From Cantharellus purpuraceus (taxonomy: Eukaryota; Basidiomycota; Agaricomycetes; Cantharellales; Hydnaceae): DNA of 64,000 nt. Position 1 is the first letter of the stretch, and the number at the start of each line of letters is the position of its first letter. Positions 11,146-22,924 of this stretch are shown here, piece after piece. Where the stretch lies: the NCBI GenBank assembly GCA_025174535.1, contig JALBUN010000014.1, positions 62,001 to 126,000 of the forward strand. The letters run 5' to 3'. The translations under genes and the position numbers were made by a program. The notes under the pieces are model-generated. The model had not been told where the DNA came from, searched no databases, and was given only the letters and a program-made list of their open reading frames with translations.

Positions 11146-12562
11146 GTCGGTTCGCTTACGGAATAGATCCTATAAGCCTGCGCGCAACGGTCCTAGCAAA
11201 CAGACGGTGTGTAACGCAGTTGTTCAGCACTCCAAAGATCAATCAGGGCGAGGGGTACGTAACAGGGAAGTGGGATAGTGCTCTGTGGTTGGATGGGGAT
11301 GGGAGCTAAAGGTCGGTCCCGATGGCTGATCGTGCTCTGTGACTGGATGACAATGTGGAGCCCGGTTGGGAGGTACGCGAAAGCTGGTTTCAGGAGAATC
11401 AACCTCTCGGTGGCGGAGGGAAATCTGATCGTTGAACCAAGGTGTTTTACCTCAGTGTAGAGATGATGGATTGTGATGTAGAGCGTAGAGCGTAGACTTA
11501 GAGTGTGGACTTTGACTTTAGAGCGTTGGCTGAAAACTTGTTGATTGATTCCAAAGGCGAAAACTAGCGCCCTTTTATATACAAATCCCCAGGGCACAAC
11601 GACACAATATGAGGAGCAAATGATGCAATATGATGCAAGAAATGCTGATCAAGCCAGCTGACGAAGCGTGTGAAGTTGAACTACTAAAGGGGGAAATCAT
11701 GGAGAAATGAAACGACAGATAGGGGTAATCTTTGTAAGAATAGGGGGTGATGAGTAATAAAAGAACCAAAAATAGAACAAGGATGAGTAAGTCGTGTATG
11801 AATGAATTAAAAGATGAAACAGGGGTGAGTCATATAAAAGAACAATAGAAACTTCCACCAATACCATCTTCCCTACGGCTCCGAAGGTTAATTGACCCTG
11901 AGTCACATGAGGACTTCCGTCAGCATCCACAACAAATACTCCTTATTGTCTTAGTGATCCGTCTCCATATGGTATCCCGTTCCAAGAGTATTCGGTCCCT
12001 TTGCCTGACACGATGTAACCTGAGTCGGATTGAAGTGGGAGGATAGGTCAGCGATGGCGACTGAAATTCCACCTCATGTTCGACTCTTCTATCCGTGTTA
12101 CGATATAGAGGTGAAATGTTGAGGAATGTATATGGTTCAACGGAATTGTGAAAGAATATGGGATCGCCAATGGCATAAGAGAGACATGGTGGGGATCTTG
12201 GACGCTGAAAGAGTTTTGGAAGTATTTTGACACGTGGAGGTGGCTTAACATGCCCGTGGAGCTCGGCGTATTTTTGATAGTCCTCTGTGTCCAGAGACCA
12301 GTGTGATGTATTATTAGAAGTGATGTTGGAGAGGGGAATAGAATGGGAAGCCATGTGAATGATGATGAAAGGATCGGTGTGAATAGAAGGCTGATAATGA
12401 TCGATGGCGATGAAACACAAGTGACGATCGATGGCTAGAATTAGAGACTGAGGTGGAGAGGGAGTTGCGGCGCTATTTAAAAGTTGATACGAAAAGAGAC
12501 GCTGGCGGAGTTGGACTGTCAGAGTGGTTCGATATGCGTCCTCAATGCGTCCTGGCTCGTCA
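11146..12562. mobile_element. 1.4-kb insertion Y inside solo LTR X
   Basis: Absent from the otherwise equal copies A and B, and bounded by a 5-bp direct repeat CCGCT (11141-11145 and 12563-12567). No terminal inverted repeat is visible. With the boundary shifted by one base it would read TG...CA with a 4-bp duplication, so a second LTR type is possible. It carries a minus-strand promoter-like stretch and ORF at 11920-12354. Confidence 0.6.
11920..12354 (-). CDS. Unrecognised ORF in insertion Y
   Basis: 144 codons from an ATG at 12354 (MASHSIPLSNITSNN...). Read on the minus strand, a TTTAAATAG box lies about 120 bp upstream, followed by a pyrimidine-rich leader, which looks like a real fungal core promoter. 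A second frame downstream (GVFVVDADGSPHVTQGQ, about 11937-11885) looks equally protein-like, so an intron or frameshift may join them. No family recognised. Confidence 0.3.
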   Translation of the reverse strand: MASHSIPLSNITSNNTSHWSLDTEDYQKYAELHGHVKPPPRVKILPKLFQRPRSPPCLSYAIGDPIFFHNSVEPYTFLNISPLYRNTDRRVEHEVEFQSPSLTYPPTSIRLRLHRVRQRDRILLERDTIWRRITKTIRSICCGC

Positions 12563-15500
12563 CCGCTTCTGAGTGCCACTGGTTGGACGGTTGGATTCAT
12601 CCACCTACTTCCTTTAGCCTCTAAGTGCATTCCCATCTTTTCAGAATATCTGGACCCCTAAGCGTCCATGAACTCTAGACTCTGGAAGTCTTATTCATTT
12701 CTTGCTGCTAAGAAACGTATTACCTTTCTGCGTATAGTCTGCATTGACCAATACAAAGGATTGTAACCAAAGTACAAACGTTAAATCGTTTCTGGAGTTG
12801 TGCTGCAGCAGGGTTTGATATTCTTCTCAGCTGTTCATTCACGGAATTGTGGTGATTTAGAGTTTGCCCTAACACCATAATTTTGCGGGTTCCAAAACAC
12901 TCTGGGCCAAGCACATGCAAGCTGCATTGCAATCTCGCTACCTTTGGCTCATAGTCAATGGTATGGAGACTTGTCTGGAAATGCCATCCGGTGCAAAGGC
13001 AGCTACCGCAGAATGGAAACTTGAACGGAAGGAACACATGGACTGGTTGCTGCGCGATCAGGCGGCTCAGGGTCTTATGAAGGGCGCCACTGAGAGTTCT
13101 CAATGGCCGCACGTTTCGAAGGCCCAAACTTCAAAGCAGATGTGGGACACGTGGCATGACATGTACGTGACCAATCAGCAATGGATAGATGTCCACTACT
13201 ACTTTGAGGAACTATATACTTGGAAGTATGTAGAGACGAGCTCCATGGCTGACCACATCGCTACTATGCTTGACCTCGGACAGAAAATTACAGCAGCGGG
13301 AGAGACACTCCCTGATATACACATCGCTCGAGCACTCATCCTTTCACTCCCTCACAACCAATCTTGGGACGTCATCAAAATCCAGCTGTTTGGTCTGGAA
13401 TCATCAAAACTCACCTCTGTAACTGTCAGCAGCACACTCATTGCTGAAGCCAACCATCACTCCAGAGGCAAGTCCAGTGAAACTGCCCTATTGACCGGGA
13501 AGAAAAACGGTGATGGCAAAAAGAAGAAGACCGGAGCTAAACCAAAACCTGATGATGAATGTCATTACTGCCATGAGAAAGGTCACTGGGTCAGCAAATG
13601 CCCCAAGCGTGAAGAGGAAGAGAAGAAGAAAAAGAGCGGTGGAGGCACAGCTAACCTCACCGTTAATAACCTGCAAGAACTAGGTGAATGTCAGATAGGA
13701 CACGTGTTCATGGCAGGAGAAACACCTACATCGGCCGAGTTAATATTGGACTGCGGTGCAACATCCCACATGTTTTGTGACTGGAGTTTCTTCACCACCT
13801 ACACCCCTGCGACCTCATGCAAAACGATCACTGTAGGGGATGCTCGCAGTATCCCGGTAGCTGGTCACGGTTCAGTTTGGTTCAGAAGCATCTTACCCAA
13901 AGGTTTTCACACGATCACTTTACTTGGAGCCCTACATATCCCCACACTCGCTGCAAACTTGGTCAGTCTTAGCAAGTTGCAGCGAGAGGGTGCCTCGGTT
14001 ACAAGCTATGACAGCGGACTATCAGTTTCACTGAAGGGAGACGAGCTGCTTCGTGGATCACTCACCGGTGACAGTGGTACATTGTACCACATCAACTGTC
14101 TTGAGATGCAAAGACACTCCACATACGTCACAACAAGTGGGAGCCTCCATCTTTGGCACCGGTGCTTAGGTCATCTGCACCTGGATGCAATCCAAGAGAT
14201 GTCACAGAAGAACCTAGTAGATGGACTCACCATATCATCACTCACAGAATATGACCCTGTGTGTGAAGGATGCGCACTTGGCAAATCACACCGATTACCA
14301 TTTCCTAAGGCCAGTAACACGCGATATGAAAAAATGGACTTACTTGTAGTTGACCTCACTGGTCCGATGTCAGTTGAGACCTGGAGTGGAATGTGATATG
14401 CATTTGTTGCTGTTGAGGTCTCAAGCCGGCTCCCAATAGGGCAGATCCTACAATCGAAGGATGAAGCTGGCACTGCCCTGAAGGAAACGGTGGCTATGTT
14501 AGAGCGACAGTCTGGCAAGTTACTGAAGCGGATTAGATGCGACAATGGTACAGAATTCACCAAACACCTTGTTGATTCATTTTGCCGCCACAACGGTGTC
14601 GTTTTAGAAACGACCGTCCCATATTCACCGGAACAGAATGGGATCGCTGAACGGGCAATTGCCATCTTCTTTGACATGGTCAGATGCATGCTTCACTCAG
14701 CGAAGATGGACTTACACTATTGGGGGGAAGCCTTCCTATATGCGGTCCACATACGCAGCTGTTCCTATACATCAGCTCTTAAAGGAATGGTTCCACTGCA
14801 AGCTTGGTCGGGAACGAAACCTGACATATCTCACCTTCAAACATTTGGATCTATCGCTTATGTCAATGTCCCGAAGAAATTGCATGGCGGTAAACTGGAA
14901 GTTACCTCTGTCAAATGCCACCTGCTAGGTTGGTGGGCTAATGAGATGAAGGGATACCACCTTGAAGATGTAGAGACAGGAAAGTTGATCACAGCTAGGG
15001 ATGTACGGTTCCTAGAGGACCAAACCCCCAGGGATGTTGCCGTGATCAATACGTGAGGAGTTTCCCCCACACACACTGAGATGGAGCGGTTAATGCCCAA
15101 GGATACAAGCCAACCAAGAAGAGAAAACTTACCAGCATATGAAGAGACACTGAACGGATCTGAGACAGACAGCTCTCAAGACACCCCTGCAGATGCTCAT
15201 GTGCCCCCTTCCCTGGAACCGGATCCTAATGGACAACCTCCAACTCGATCACATAGATGGGCTGACCTACCACTGCAAAACCACCCTGTGCAAACATGAA
15301 ACCCAGCAACGCAATTTGGTACTGCGGCAACTGAGGATGAGATAGATGCGGCGGTGACAACAGCTGGCAGAACTCACCGTGCATTCATAGCATACTCAGA
15401 TGAACCCCAAACATACCGCCAAGCCATGAAGTCACACTACTCAAAGCAGTGGGAGGAGTCAGTTATGAAGGAATATAACCAGTTGAAGCAAACTGGTACC

Positions 15501-17012
15501 TTTGAGTGGGTCAAGACGCTCTCGGAAGGCCGGAAGGCAGTCGGTAGCTGCATCATCTTCAAAAATAAACATGATGGAAACGGCACATTTCTTCAGCATA
15601 AATCACACATTGTTGCAAAGGGATTCTCACAGGTGCCTGGTCAGGACTTCAATGACACGTTTGCATCAGTGGCAAAGTTTAGTACGCTACACACACTCCT
15701 ATCCATTGTTGCTCATGAGGACCTTGAGTTGCATCAAATAGACGTAGTCGGTGCTTACCTACAGGGTGACCTCGATGAGGAGATCTACATGGAAGTACCT
15801 GAAGGGATCAAAGAGGAGGGTAAAGAAGGCTGGTACTGGAAGCTCAGGAAAGTGCTCTATGGCTTGAAGCAGGCAGGACGTCAGTGGAAAACTAGACTGG
15901 ACAAGGCAATGACTGGACTCAACTTTAAGAAGAGCCAGGCGGATGATTGCCTCTACATCCTCCGAGAGGAAGGCACCATCGCACTCCTGGTACTCATGTA
16001 CGTGGATGATATGGCCATTGCTGGACAATCACTCCAAAGGGTTGAGGAGTTCAAGTTGGAATTTCAGAAGATCTTTGATATTACCAACATCGGTGAGCTG
16101 AAATATATACTCGGTATTCAAGTCACTCGCAATAGAAAGAAACTCACCGTATCCCTGAATCAAACGGCCTATATCACCAGGATCTTATCCAAGTTCGGTA
16201 TGCAAGATTGTGCACCCGTGGCCACTCCGCTTGCTGTCAAACATAATTTGTCAGCCTCACAGTCACCTGCTACAGAGGAGGACCGTGCAGCTTACCTCAG
16301 ATACGCCAGCGGTCTCTCTTACCTTGAGATCATTGGATCCCTGCTATATGCAACACAGATAAGACCTGACACTCAATTTGCCATCAGTCTCATTTCACAG
16401 TTCAGAGGAAACCCCAGAAAAGCTCACCTAGAGGCTGCAAAGCGCATCCTGCAGTATCTGAAGGGGACTGCTCAGTTCACCTTGGTGCTTGGGCAGAGAG
16501 CCCATGAATCCGTAGACCTAGTCGGTTGGTCCGATTCAAACTGGGGCGAGGACCCGGACATGCGCCGATCAGTGGGAGGTTTCGTGTTTGACGTCGCCGG
16601 AGGATCGGTCTCATGGTCGTCAAAGAAGCAGCCAACGGTTGTGTTATCTACAGTAGAAGCTGAGTACATGGCTGCATCGAACACGACAAAAGAAGCTATA
16701 TGGTTATGAACCTTACTTGAAGACCTGGGGTATCCACCGGTCACGGCCACCGTCCTTCACGCTGACAATCAAGGGTGCATCGCGCTGGCATGAAACCCGG
16801 TCACCCACACACGTGCTAAACATATTGATATCCGCCATCATTTCATCCGAGAACAAGTAGATCGCGGCGAAGTCAACTTACAATACTATTCTACCAATGA
16901 TATGTTAGCTGACATATTCGCCAAGCAACTTCCCAGAGACGCATTTGAAAAATTTAGGGAGCTACTAGGAGTGGGAGAAGGTTGACATCATTGAGCACTC
17001 GTCGAGTGGGAG

Positions 17013-17217
17013 TGACGAAGATCATACGACTCGCCCTCAACGTGGACTCCTATGGGTCCACGACTCGGCAGGCCATAAACAATTTTCTAGCGCTTACTGG
17101 AGTTCACGCTCTTTCTGCTGAACTCCAGGTAAGCAATCCGTAGTATTCTGCCAACACATTAGTATTTAATATATGCTCTTTCTGCTGAACTCCAGTCTCC
17201 GCCTGCCTAAGTTGTTA
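17013..17217 (+). repeat. 3' LTR of the copia element
   Basis: 205 bp, preceded by the purine tract GTGGGAG and followed by the target duplication TATCC. Confidence 0.88.
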
Positions 17218-17233
17218 TATCCGTCTACTTAAT

Positions 17234-17445
17234 CTTACAACAATACTGATACCATATAATGAAAATAACTGCGCATATAGTGAGAGGCGACGCACAGATC
17301 TGACGCTGCTTGAATTGCCGCCTGTGCTGTCTGAGATGCCATGTCAATGAAACGATAAAGTGAGAGGTATACCACGTGGACTAGACTATGAGTATGCAAC
17401 GGGTAGAACGCTACGAGAGGCCCATATATACTGAAATCCAGGAGT
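17234..17445 (-). CDS. Probable first exon and TATA box of the DUF6533-like gene, separated by copia
   Basis: On the minus strand a TATA box (GTATATATGGGCC, about 17425-17437) is followed about 85 bp later by ATG 17342 opening MASQTAQAAIQAASDL, continuing to a donor-like TT|GTAAGATT at about 17234. The copia target duplication starts 12 bp beyond that donor. The rest of the gene (9349-8667, same strand) lies on the far side of the element. The N terminus is plausible for a DUF6533 protein but short, so the link is inference. Confidence 0.35.
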
Positions 17446-18984
17446 GCTATTTGTATGTGACATCCTGGTATCAACAACAACGAACCGCTAGGCCTACAGC
17501 CATGAGGCTGAAAATACTTCGACCTCGTGCTCATAGTGATGATGTTTCATCAGAAGGCTCGCCTGTGGCACATCAATTCATTCTACCTAAGTATGGCATT
17601 GAAAGAAACTGTTTCCATCGCCTGATCTCAGTTATTAGGTTGAAGACTCGCAAACAGGACATTCTTACCGATCGCAGTGAGTATAAACTAAATTTTACAA
17701 AACGATGTGGCAAAAATCAGAACTGATTCATTGTCTGGCACTATGTTGACAATAGCATGAGCATCTATGATTTGAAGTCTGATTCAGTATACGCGGCATG
17801 TCAGATATAGAGGAACAGCCGAAGTGAGGTGCCGTGGAAGGCTGCTACATTGGATTTGCGACAGGTGGAATACCCAATCTTTCATCAGTTTCAGTGTCTA
17901 TAAACAGAATACACGTGTACACCTATATCACGTCTCGTCCACTAGCATCTGATCACTCGTCATGAATGGTGGTGCCAGTAAAACCGCAGAACATAACAAC
18001 GGCATCACGGAGATACACTAAGGCGTCTGAAAGAAGAGCAGGACTATCAGCAACTGATAGTTTCCGTCTCAAGCTCCCGGACATCTGGTATTTTGACCAT
18101 AACGGATGGAGGGTTGGAGGCACACTGATTTCTCAACAAGAGGCTGCAGTGACATGGAGGAATGGAGAGAAAACAAGTGAAATCTATGAGCTTAGCATTA
18201 GATATACCAACATAGAACAGTGCCTGTATGAGCGCACGCGCGAGGGTCGCCGAGCTGAGATGCGATCCCCTGCCTCCTAGTACCGGTCTTCGGCGTTCAC
18301 GGCACAAATTTAGCCTTCATGTGGACGTTCTGAATCGTGTGATATATCAGCAGAAGCATTGTCTATTGAAAGATGATTATGGAAGCGGCAGGAGCTGGTG
18401 TTAGCTGAGGGCGCAGCTTGGTTCCGATTATATGGATGGCTGACATACGACTCACGACGAGTAGAGTGGCCTATCAAGTATTTTTGAGCTCACAGATCAC
18501 TGTGACCCACCTATGCACTAAACTCACCTTTGTCAACGCTCGACGGAGACTCCACGTGAATGTACCCAGTTATATGAGTCGCCGTGCTTGTCTTGGAGAA
18601 AGCGGTGAACCGTTCTGGATCACGCAAGCGCCCACTCAAGCGCCGAGGAGTTGATGGCATGATAGTCGTCTAATTTCCAATGGTGGGAGTGCACATGTGG
18701 GTGGTTGTTGGATGCCGAGAGTGCGTTCCATATCGATACATATGAGGGGTGGCTTAGGATTCAGGGATCGCGCGCCAGGGATCATATTTTTACCCATGTT
18801 AAGCTGCATCTTCGGAGACCGGTTGCACATTTTCCTGTGACCTGGAATCATATCTCAATGTTTGAGTGACGACAAAGTGATAATGATGAGGCAAGCTCAC
18901 TAATACGTGCGCACCAGAATCCCATCTCTCGCTGTCGCCCTCCTCTGGTTTCTCGTGTAGCGAAGCATGGAAAGTCCTACCGTA
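17446..18984. other. Intergenic, no gene recognised
   Basis: Several open frames of 60-104 codons on both strands, none with recognisable domains or splice structure. A 104-codon plus-strand frame at 17966-18280 lacks family resemblance. Confidence 0.5.
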
Positions 18985-20140
18985 CCTGAACCTAACACGC
19001 AGGACAGGCAGTGCGACGAGGGGCACAACTTTGGATACAACCGATGCAGGAGAGGACGCGCGATCGTCTCATCCACCTCACGGCAATTGCAGCATTGTTT
19101 GAGCACCCTTTGTCAACGTTATGAAATTCGATCGGGCGTGTCCAATACAAAAACAAATACACCGCATACAAGTTATTTGAGTGATTAATGTGAATAAATA
19201 TTCAAACGCCCCCACTCGGCCCTCCAAGTGACAGGGTAATAGTGCAAACGATGTAAATTCGTCCTATCAGCCAGCACCAACGGACGGACAAATAGTCCGC
19301 CACTACGCCTCCAAATTAATTGGAGCTGCCTGTGGCCGGAACAGAATTTCTTCAAGCTTGATATCATTTTCTGTCGTCTCCGCCGGCATATCCGACTCTG
19401 TGAACTCGACCGCTTCAAGTTCCCGCGATTAAACACACGCATCGACGGGGGAATCTCCAAACTCTGCCCTCACGGCGTCATGAATGAGTTGCGTGGCCGC
19501 ATCGAAACTGCCAAGGGAGATGATAGGGATGCCCTGGGAGGTGATGCTGTTAAAATGCGCGTTTCTCTTTTGGAGGTTGAGGTGGAATCGGCATATGATG
19601 ATGGCTGACAAGCTGCATATATTTCGTAGAAGTCTGAAATTCCATATTCTGACTCACCTCTACTGAATAGATCCAAGTACATGTGTAAGTGTAGGCTACA
19701 GTACAAGTTGGAGCAACACAGCAGCGGATACCGATATGTGACGTACTCTCAAGGTCTAATGCATCCGGCTAACGATCATAGATATTGATACATTGACATA
19801 CCAATGGCACGATCGTGTCGGAAAGAGTGAGAGTCAACACAAATATGAGAACAGTCAATTATGGATTCGTTGACGGTGATAGCAGATGATGTACCCGGAT
19901 CTCATCAGACCTGATATTCGTGTCTATCTGTGAGAATTCCACCGTAATGGCGACTATGACTTACATTGCTGGGCCAGTAAATGTGCCAGTGACAGCTTGT
20001 TCCATGCTGATCGTTTGTAGACTCTCCAGGTTCCGCGAGTGTCACTGCAACCACTACTGTGTCAAACAGCATAACCACGATCCTGCTGACGTCATAGACT
20101 CAAAGAAGGCAACCATGTCATAATAAATATCACTTTCACG
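18985..20140. repeat. Segmental duplication paired with 22925-24070
   Basis: The two blocks run colinearly in the same orientation with moderate divergence. Shared landmarks include the gcgcgatcgtc-acggcaattgca block, ggccctccaagtgacaggg, gaattccaccgtaat and ttgtagactctccaggttcc. They hold the 3' two-thirds of the DUF6533-like gene. Confidence 0.7.
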
Positions 20141-20430
20141 TTGTCTAATAGATCATTGAGCACAGTTCATCTGAGACTATGCTGTGCTTATCTGAGGAGA
20201 GTGTGGAATTGTGTACTGGTGATGTCACACCTATCCAAGATTGCTGCCGCCTATAATGGGTGTCTGTCACGCCCGTCCATGTCAATGCCGACATATACAC
20301 ATACCAGATTCGATATGAAGGTCCGAGAACTCCCACAACACCCAATACCACCATCTTGCGATCTCGCTAATAGCATATGCCCGCGCCAGTAGAAGCCCTG
20401 AATAATTAGTGTCGTCAATCTTCCGGGACG
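19303..20430 (-). pseudogene. DUF6533-like membrane protein pseudogene, copy 2
   Basis: Pieces in gene order on the minus strand: a helix region matching copy 1 (about 20400-20230; KMVVLGVVGVLG, TWTGVTDTHYR), a middle exon (about 20060-20000; LFDTVVVAVTLAEPG) and the acidic C-terminal tail (about 19560-19303; AEFGDSPVDA, MPAETTENDI, stop at 19303). The first piece has an in-frame stop, the middle exon is shifted after VTLAEPG, and the tail has a TAA at about 19438 that its paralogue at 23.4 kb lacks. Confidence 0.5.
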
Positions 20431-20639
20431 CTAGCTATTCTTTCCCGCAGGAAATAAAGAGGATTTGCGGTTGCAGCTGAAAGTCATGCGACAGGAAGTT
20501 AGAACGCTGCAGAAGAAAACCATATAGAATGCAAAAACTCTCCAAGATGTTAGACTCCAAATCAGAGAGTACGTCCACTCATCATATCTCCATGGCCGTT
20601 CTTCTGCATCTTCCAGGTGATGCACTATTGAGACCTGAC

Positions 20640-21750
20640 TAGTATAAGTCTACGTAGTCTGATAAGTATGTAACTGTCGTTGTAATGGATATAAACTCAC
20701 CTCAGTTGTGATTAAGACACCTGAGCGGTAATACTGGCGCTAGAAACGTCTAAACGAATCGACTATATCGTCATAGCACCGACCGCAAGGTGACAGGTCC
20801 ATCACCCACGCAGACATTGACCCAATCTCGGCGAATAGAACGCAAGAGAGGACTGCCTCGCCAGCTCGAGGAATTTTATCATCAAATGTTGGTGTCAATC
20901 GTCGTGGTGATCAGCAAACAGTGCCATTTAGGGTAGTTGATGCGGCAGGCCCTGATCTGTGCGGTCACAATTGGCAGTCAGTGCAGAAGTCAGTGCCATG
21001 GCTCCGAACAACTTTGCCATCAAATGCACAGGCTGTGAACATCTGGTATGATCACGTAGCAAGGGTCGTGCTTTCACTCGCTTGTGCGTCAGGCGCTTTC
21101 GTTATTCTTATACCAATGAACGCTGAAGGCGTGTTGCCAGAGATATGAGCGATAGGGTCTACAAGGTGGTGAGGTATGTATTGAAAGAGCACATGAGCCA
21201 ATGGCACGTGCCTACATCATTTAGCGGACTGGAATGTGTCGTTTCAGCACCCAGTCACCATTGCTCTCAAACCAGTTGGACGCAGATCCCACCTGTGGTC
21301 CCTCGATTTAATTTGTCTATTTCGCTACGCTGTGTTTCAGGGAGCCGAGTATTGTGGCCGAGAGTGCCAGAATCGGGTGTGAGCAAAAAGACACCTTATT
21401 ATATGGAAACGTTATAAATAGAAAAATATGCTCAAACAGTTTTTTCGATCTTGCAATGAAAAAATAGATTGCCGATTGTGGTGTGAAGGGTGAGGGCAAG
21501 GCAGCGGAAGGAACACATGAGGGTGTAGATGGTCTGTGGAGAAAAGCACAACCTGCGAGACAGGAACATGCACGAGCGAGTGCGAGCCCGCGATATTTGA
21601 TGTTTAGTTTGCTAGCCATCTTGTCAGGATCTGTATTCCAATCGATCAGGGGACTTACATCATTTGACGTGTGGTGCGTTGCCAGAGTTGTTGGTCACGT
21701 GGCCATTCCGTTCACTGGAATTCGGTCAAAGCCTCCTCAGCTTCTCGGGC
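20640..21750. other. No gene recognised upstream of the coiled-coil gene
   Basis: Short frames only; no repeat partner found in the window. Confidence 0.45.
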
Positions 21751-21814
21751 AATGGGTTTTCTTAGTTGGTTGCAAGTTTCCACGAGGCATCGATCTTGCT
21801 GCAAGTCATTCAAA

Positions 21815-22729
21815 ATGTTCGACTTTATCAAGACCTACATTCACAACTTCTTCAAACTATACCCACGGATGTACGAAGGACTAAGAGACCATTCATACGT
21901 CCCTATCCTCCATTACGATGTGACCTACACCCCGGGTCACTTTTTCCAAACAATTTGCGATGCCAATCCTGATTCTAGGGCTCAATACCATGTCAGACAA
22001 CTGATATGGTACAAGGAAACCTCTGGCTCCTACCACGAGTTCATCCTCGCAGAACTCTCTGATTCTTCTGCCCTAGTTGTGGAGAGAAGGCCTTCCTGGG
22101 GTGCTGAACTCAAGTTCGTCATGTCAACCTCATTGCCCTCCCCATCAAACAGCACCATTTTGGCACGCGATACAGTCTATTGCATGTCAAAGTCCTCTTC
22201 CGCGCTTACAACTCGTCTCGCCTCTTGTCCCGCTGAACCGGTTGGTCATTACAACTTCAATTACTTTCCCTTGTTGGAATTTGCACGGCTTTTGGCCGTT
22301 ATCTCACAACAAAATCCTCACTATGTGATCAACAAGACAATGTGCTATTGGTTTGCATCGAGCATTGTAGGGATCGCGAGAAAGGAATTTGGCGGCGACA
22401 CTATTGATCCAACAACCCCCTTCCTGGCGGGAAGCTGGAAATTGTACAAGTACAAGGTTAACGTAAAGGAGTTAGAAGCGATATGGGAGATATACGCCAA
22501 GGATCGGGCTGCGCATCCAGAGCCTATTGGACCCAGGGAGGCCCAGTGGCGACGGGAGTTGAATGAGACGAAGGCGAATGCGGAGCAGGAGTTGAATAAG
22601 ACGAAGGCGAATGCGGAGCATTGGAAAGAGATAGCTGAGAAGAAGGCGAAAGAAACCGAGGAGAAGCGGAAACAAATTGAAGAACTACAACGTGCCTTGG
22701 AGAAAGCCAACAGGCGTGTAGGTCAATAG
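21815..22729 (+). CDS. Uncharacterised basidiomycete protein with C-terminal coiled coil
   Basis: A single-exon frame. The frame is open from 21671, but ATG 21815 (MFDFIKTYIHNFF) is preferred since homologous-looking sequence starts there; ATG 21752 is the alternative. From 21815 it is 304 aa. Residues about 30-205 form a compact domain (YHVRQLIWYKETSGSYHEF, ELSDSSALVVERRPS, HYNFNYFPLLEFARLLAV, FASSIVGIARKEFGG) resembling an unnamed domain common in agaricomycetes. Residues about 230-304 are a highly charged coiled coil including an 11-residue duplication (ELNETKANAEQ then ELNKTKANAEH, coded by two 33-bp direct repeats). No signal peptide. It lies between the two duplicated DUF6533-like remnants and looks intact. 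Function unknown. Confidence 0.6.
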   Translation: MFDFIKTYIHNFFKLYPRMYEGLRDHSYVPILHYDVTYTPGHFFQTICDANPDSRAQYHVRQLIWYKETSGSYHEFILAELSDSSALVVERRPSWGAELKFVMSTSLPSPSNSTILARDTVYCMSKSSSALTTRLASCPAEPVGHYNFNYFPLLEFARLLAVISQQNPHYVINKTMCYWFASSIVGIARKEFGGDTIDPTTPFLAGSWKLYKYKVNVKELEAIWEIYAKDRAAHPEPIGPREAQWRRELNETKANAEQELNKTKANAEHWKEIAEKKAKETEEKRKQIEELQRALEKANRRVGQ

Positions 22730-22924
22730 GTCCGTAATTCCTCTGCTTTTTCTAGCTGTTAGTACTTACTGGCACACAAAGGCCACGCGTGTATCTTCAC
22801 CATAGCGAACGAGAGCATACCCATTTTACAGAATGAAGCCAAGAGCGAATTTCCAACGATATATCCATGTAATATGCCATTGAACTGCTTGTACAGCTAT
22901 CTGCTGCCTATGCGGTTTCCGTTG

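Larger units (their letters stand above)
10046..12899 (+). mobile_element. Solo LTR (1432-bp family), copy X, carrying a 1.4-kb insert
   Basis: Begins TGTATGGGAACC and ends GGTTCCAAAACA (TG...CA), flanked by the 5-bp duplication CTCTG at 10041-10045 and 12900-12904 inside copia gag. Without the inner insert (11146-12562 plus one 5-bp duplication) its length is 1432 bp, the same as copies A and B at 49628-52496. It contains an LTR-type promoter (TATATAAGGAGGCC at about 10771) and no coding capacity. Only a single LTR is present, so it is read as a recombination relic of a retrotransposon whose internal part is not in the window. Confidence 0.78.
9972..16985 (+). pseudogene. Copia Gag-Pol polyprotein, interrupted and with five TGA codons
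   Basis: The start ATG at 9972 begins Gag (MGPASESES..., KLNGQNYSL). Gag is cut at 10045 and resumes at 12905 (WAKHMQAALQSR) in the same frame. Order along the frame: Gag; zinc knuckle CHYCHEKGHWVSKC (about 13560-13602); aspartic protease LILDCGATSHM (about 13741); integrase with its GAG-pre-integrase HLWHRCLGHL and CEGCALGK cysteines, then VDLTGPM; reverse transcriptase with YVDDMAI (about 15997); RNase H with DSNW and VEAEYMA; end at TGA 16983. In-frame TGA codons at 14394, 15054, 15297, 16707 and 16791 fall where related proteins carry arginine (e.g. WL-stop-TLLED, [13 protein letters not shown]), so each looks like a CGA-to-TGA transition. No frameshift was seen outside the insert. Confidence 0.88.
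9763..17217 (+). mobile_element. Ty1/copia LTR retrotransposon with nested insertions
   Basis: Direct LTRs of 205 bp (9763-9967 and 17013-17217) differ at about four positions. A 5-bp target duplication TATCC flanks the element (9758-9762 and 17218-17222). A primer-binding-like stretch (GGTTATGGGCC) follows the 5' LTR and a purine tract (GTGGGAG) precedes the 3' LTR. The internal gag-pol runs on the plus strand and is interrupted in gag by a 1432-bp solo LTR plus a further insert. Removing the insertions leaves one frame broken only by five TGA codons. It is not autonomous now but fairly young, judging from LTR similarity. Confidence 0.9.

Noticed and set aside
14171..14689. Minus-strand ORF inside copia
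   Set aside because: Antisense of the integrase-coding region; no start context or domain.
17966..18307. Opposed 86-104-codon ORFs
   Set aside because: No family resemblance, splice structure or duplicate in the window; length is within chance expectation for this region.
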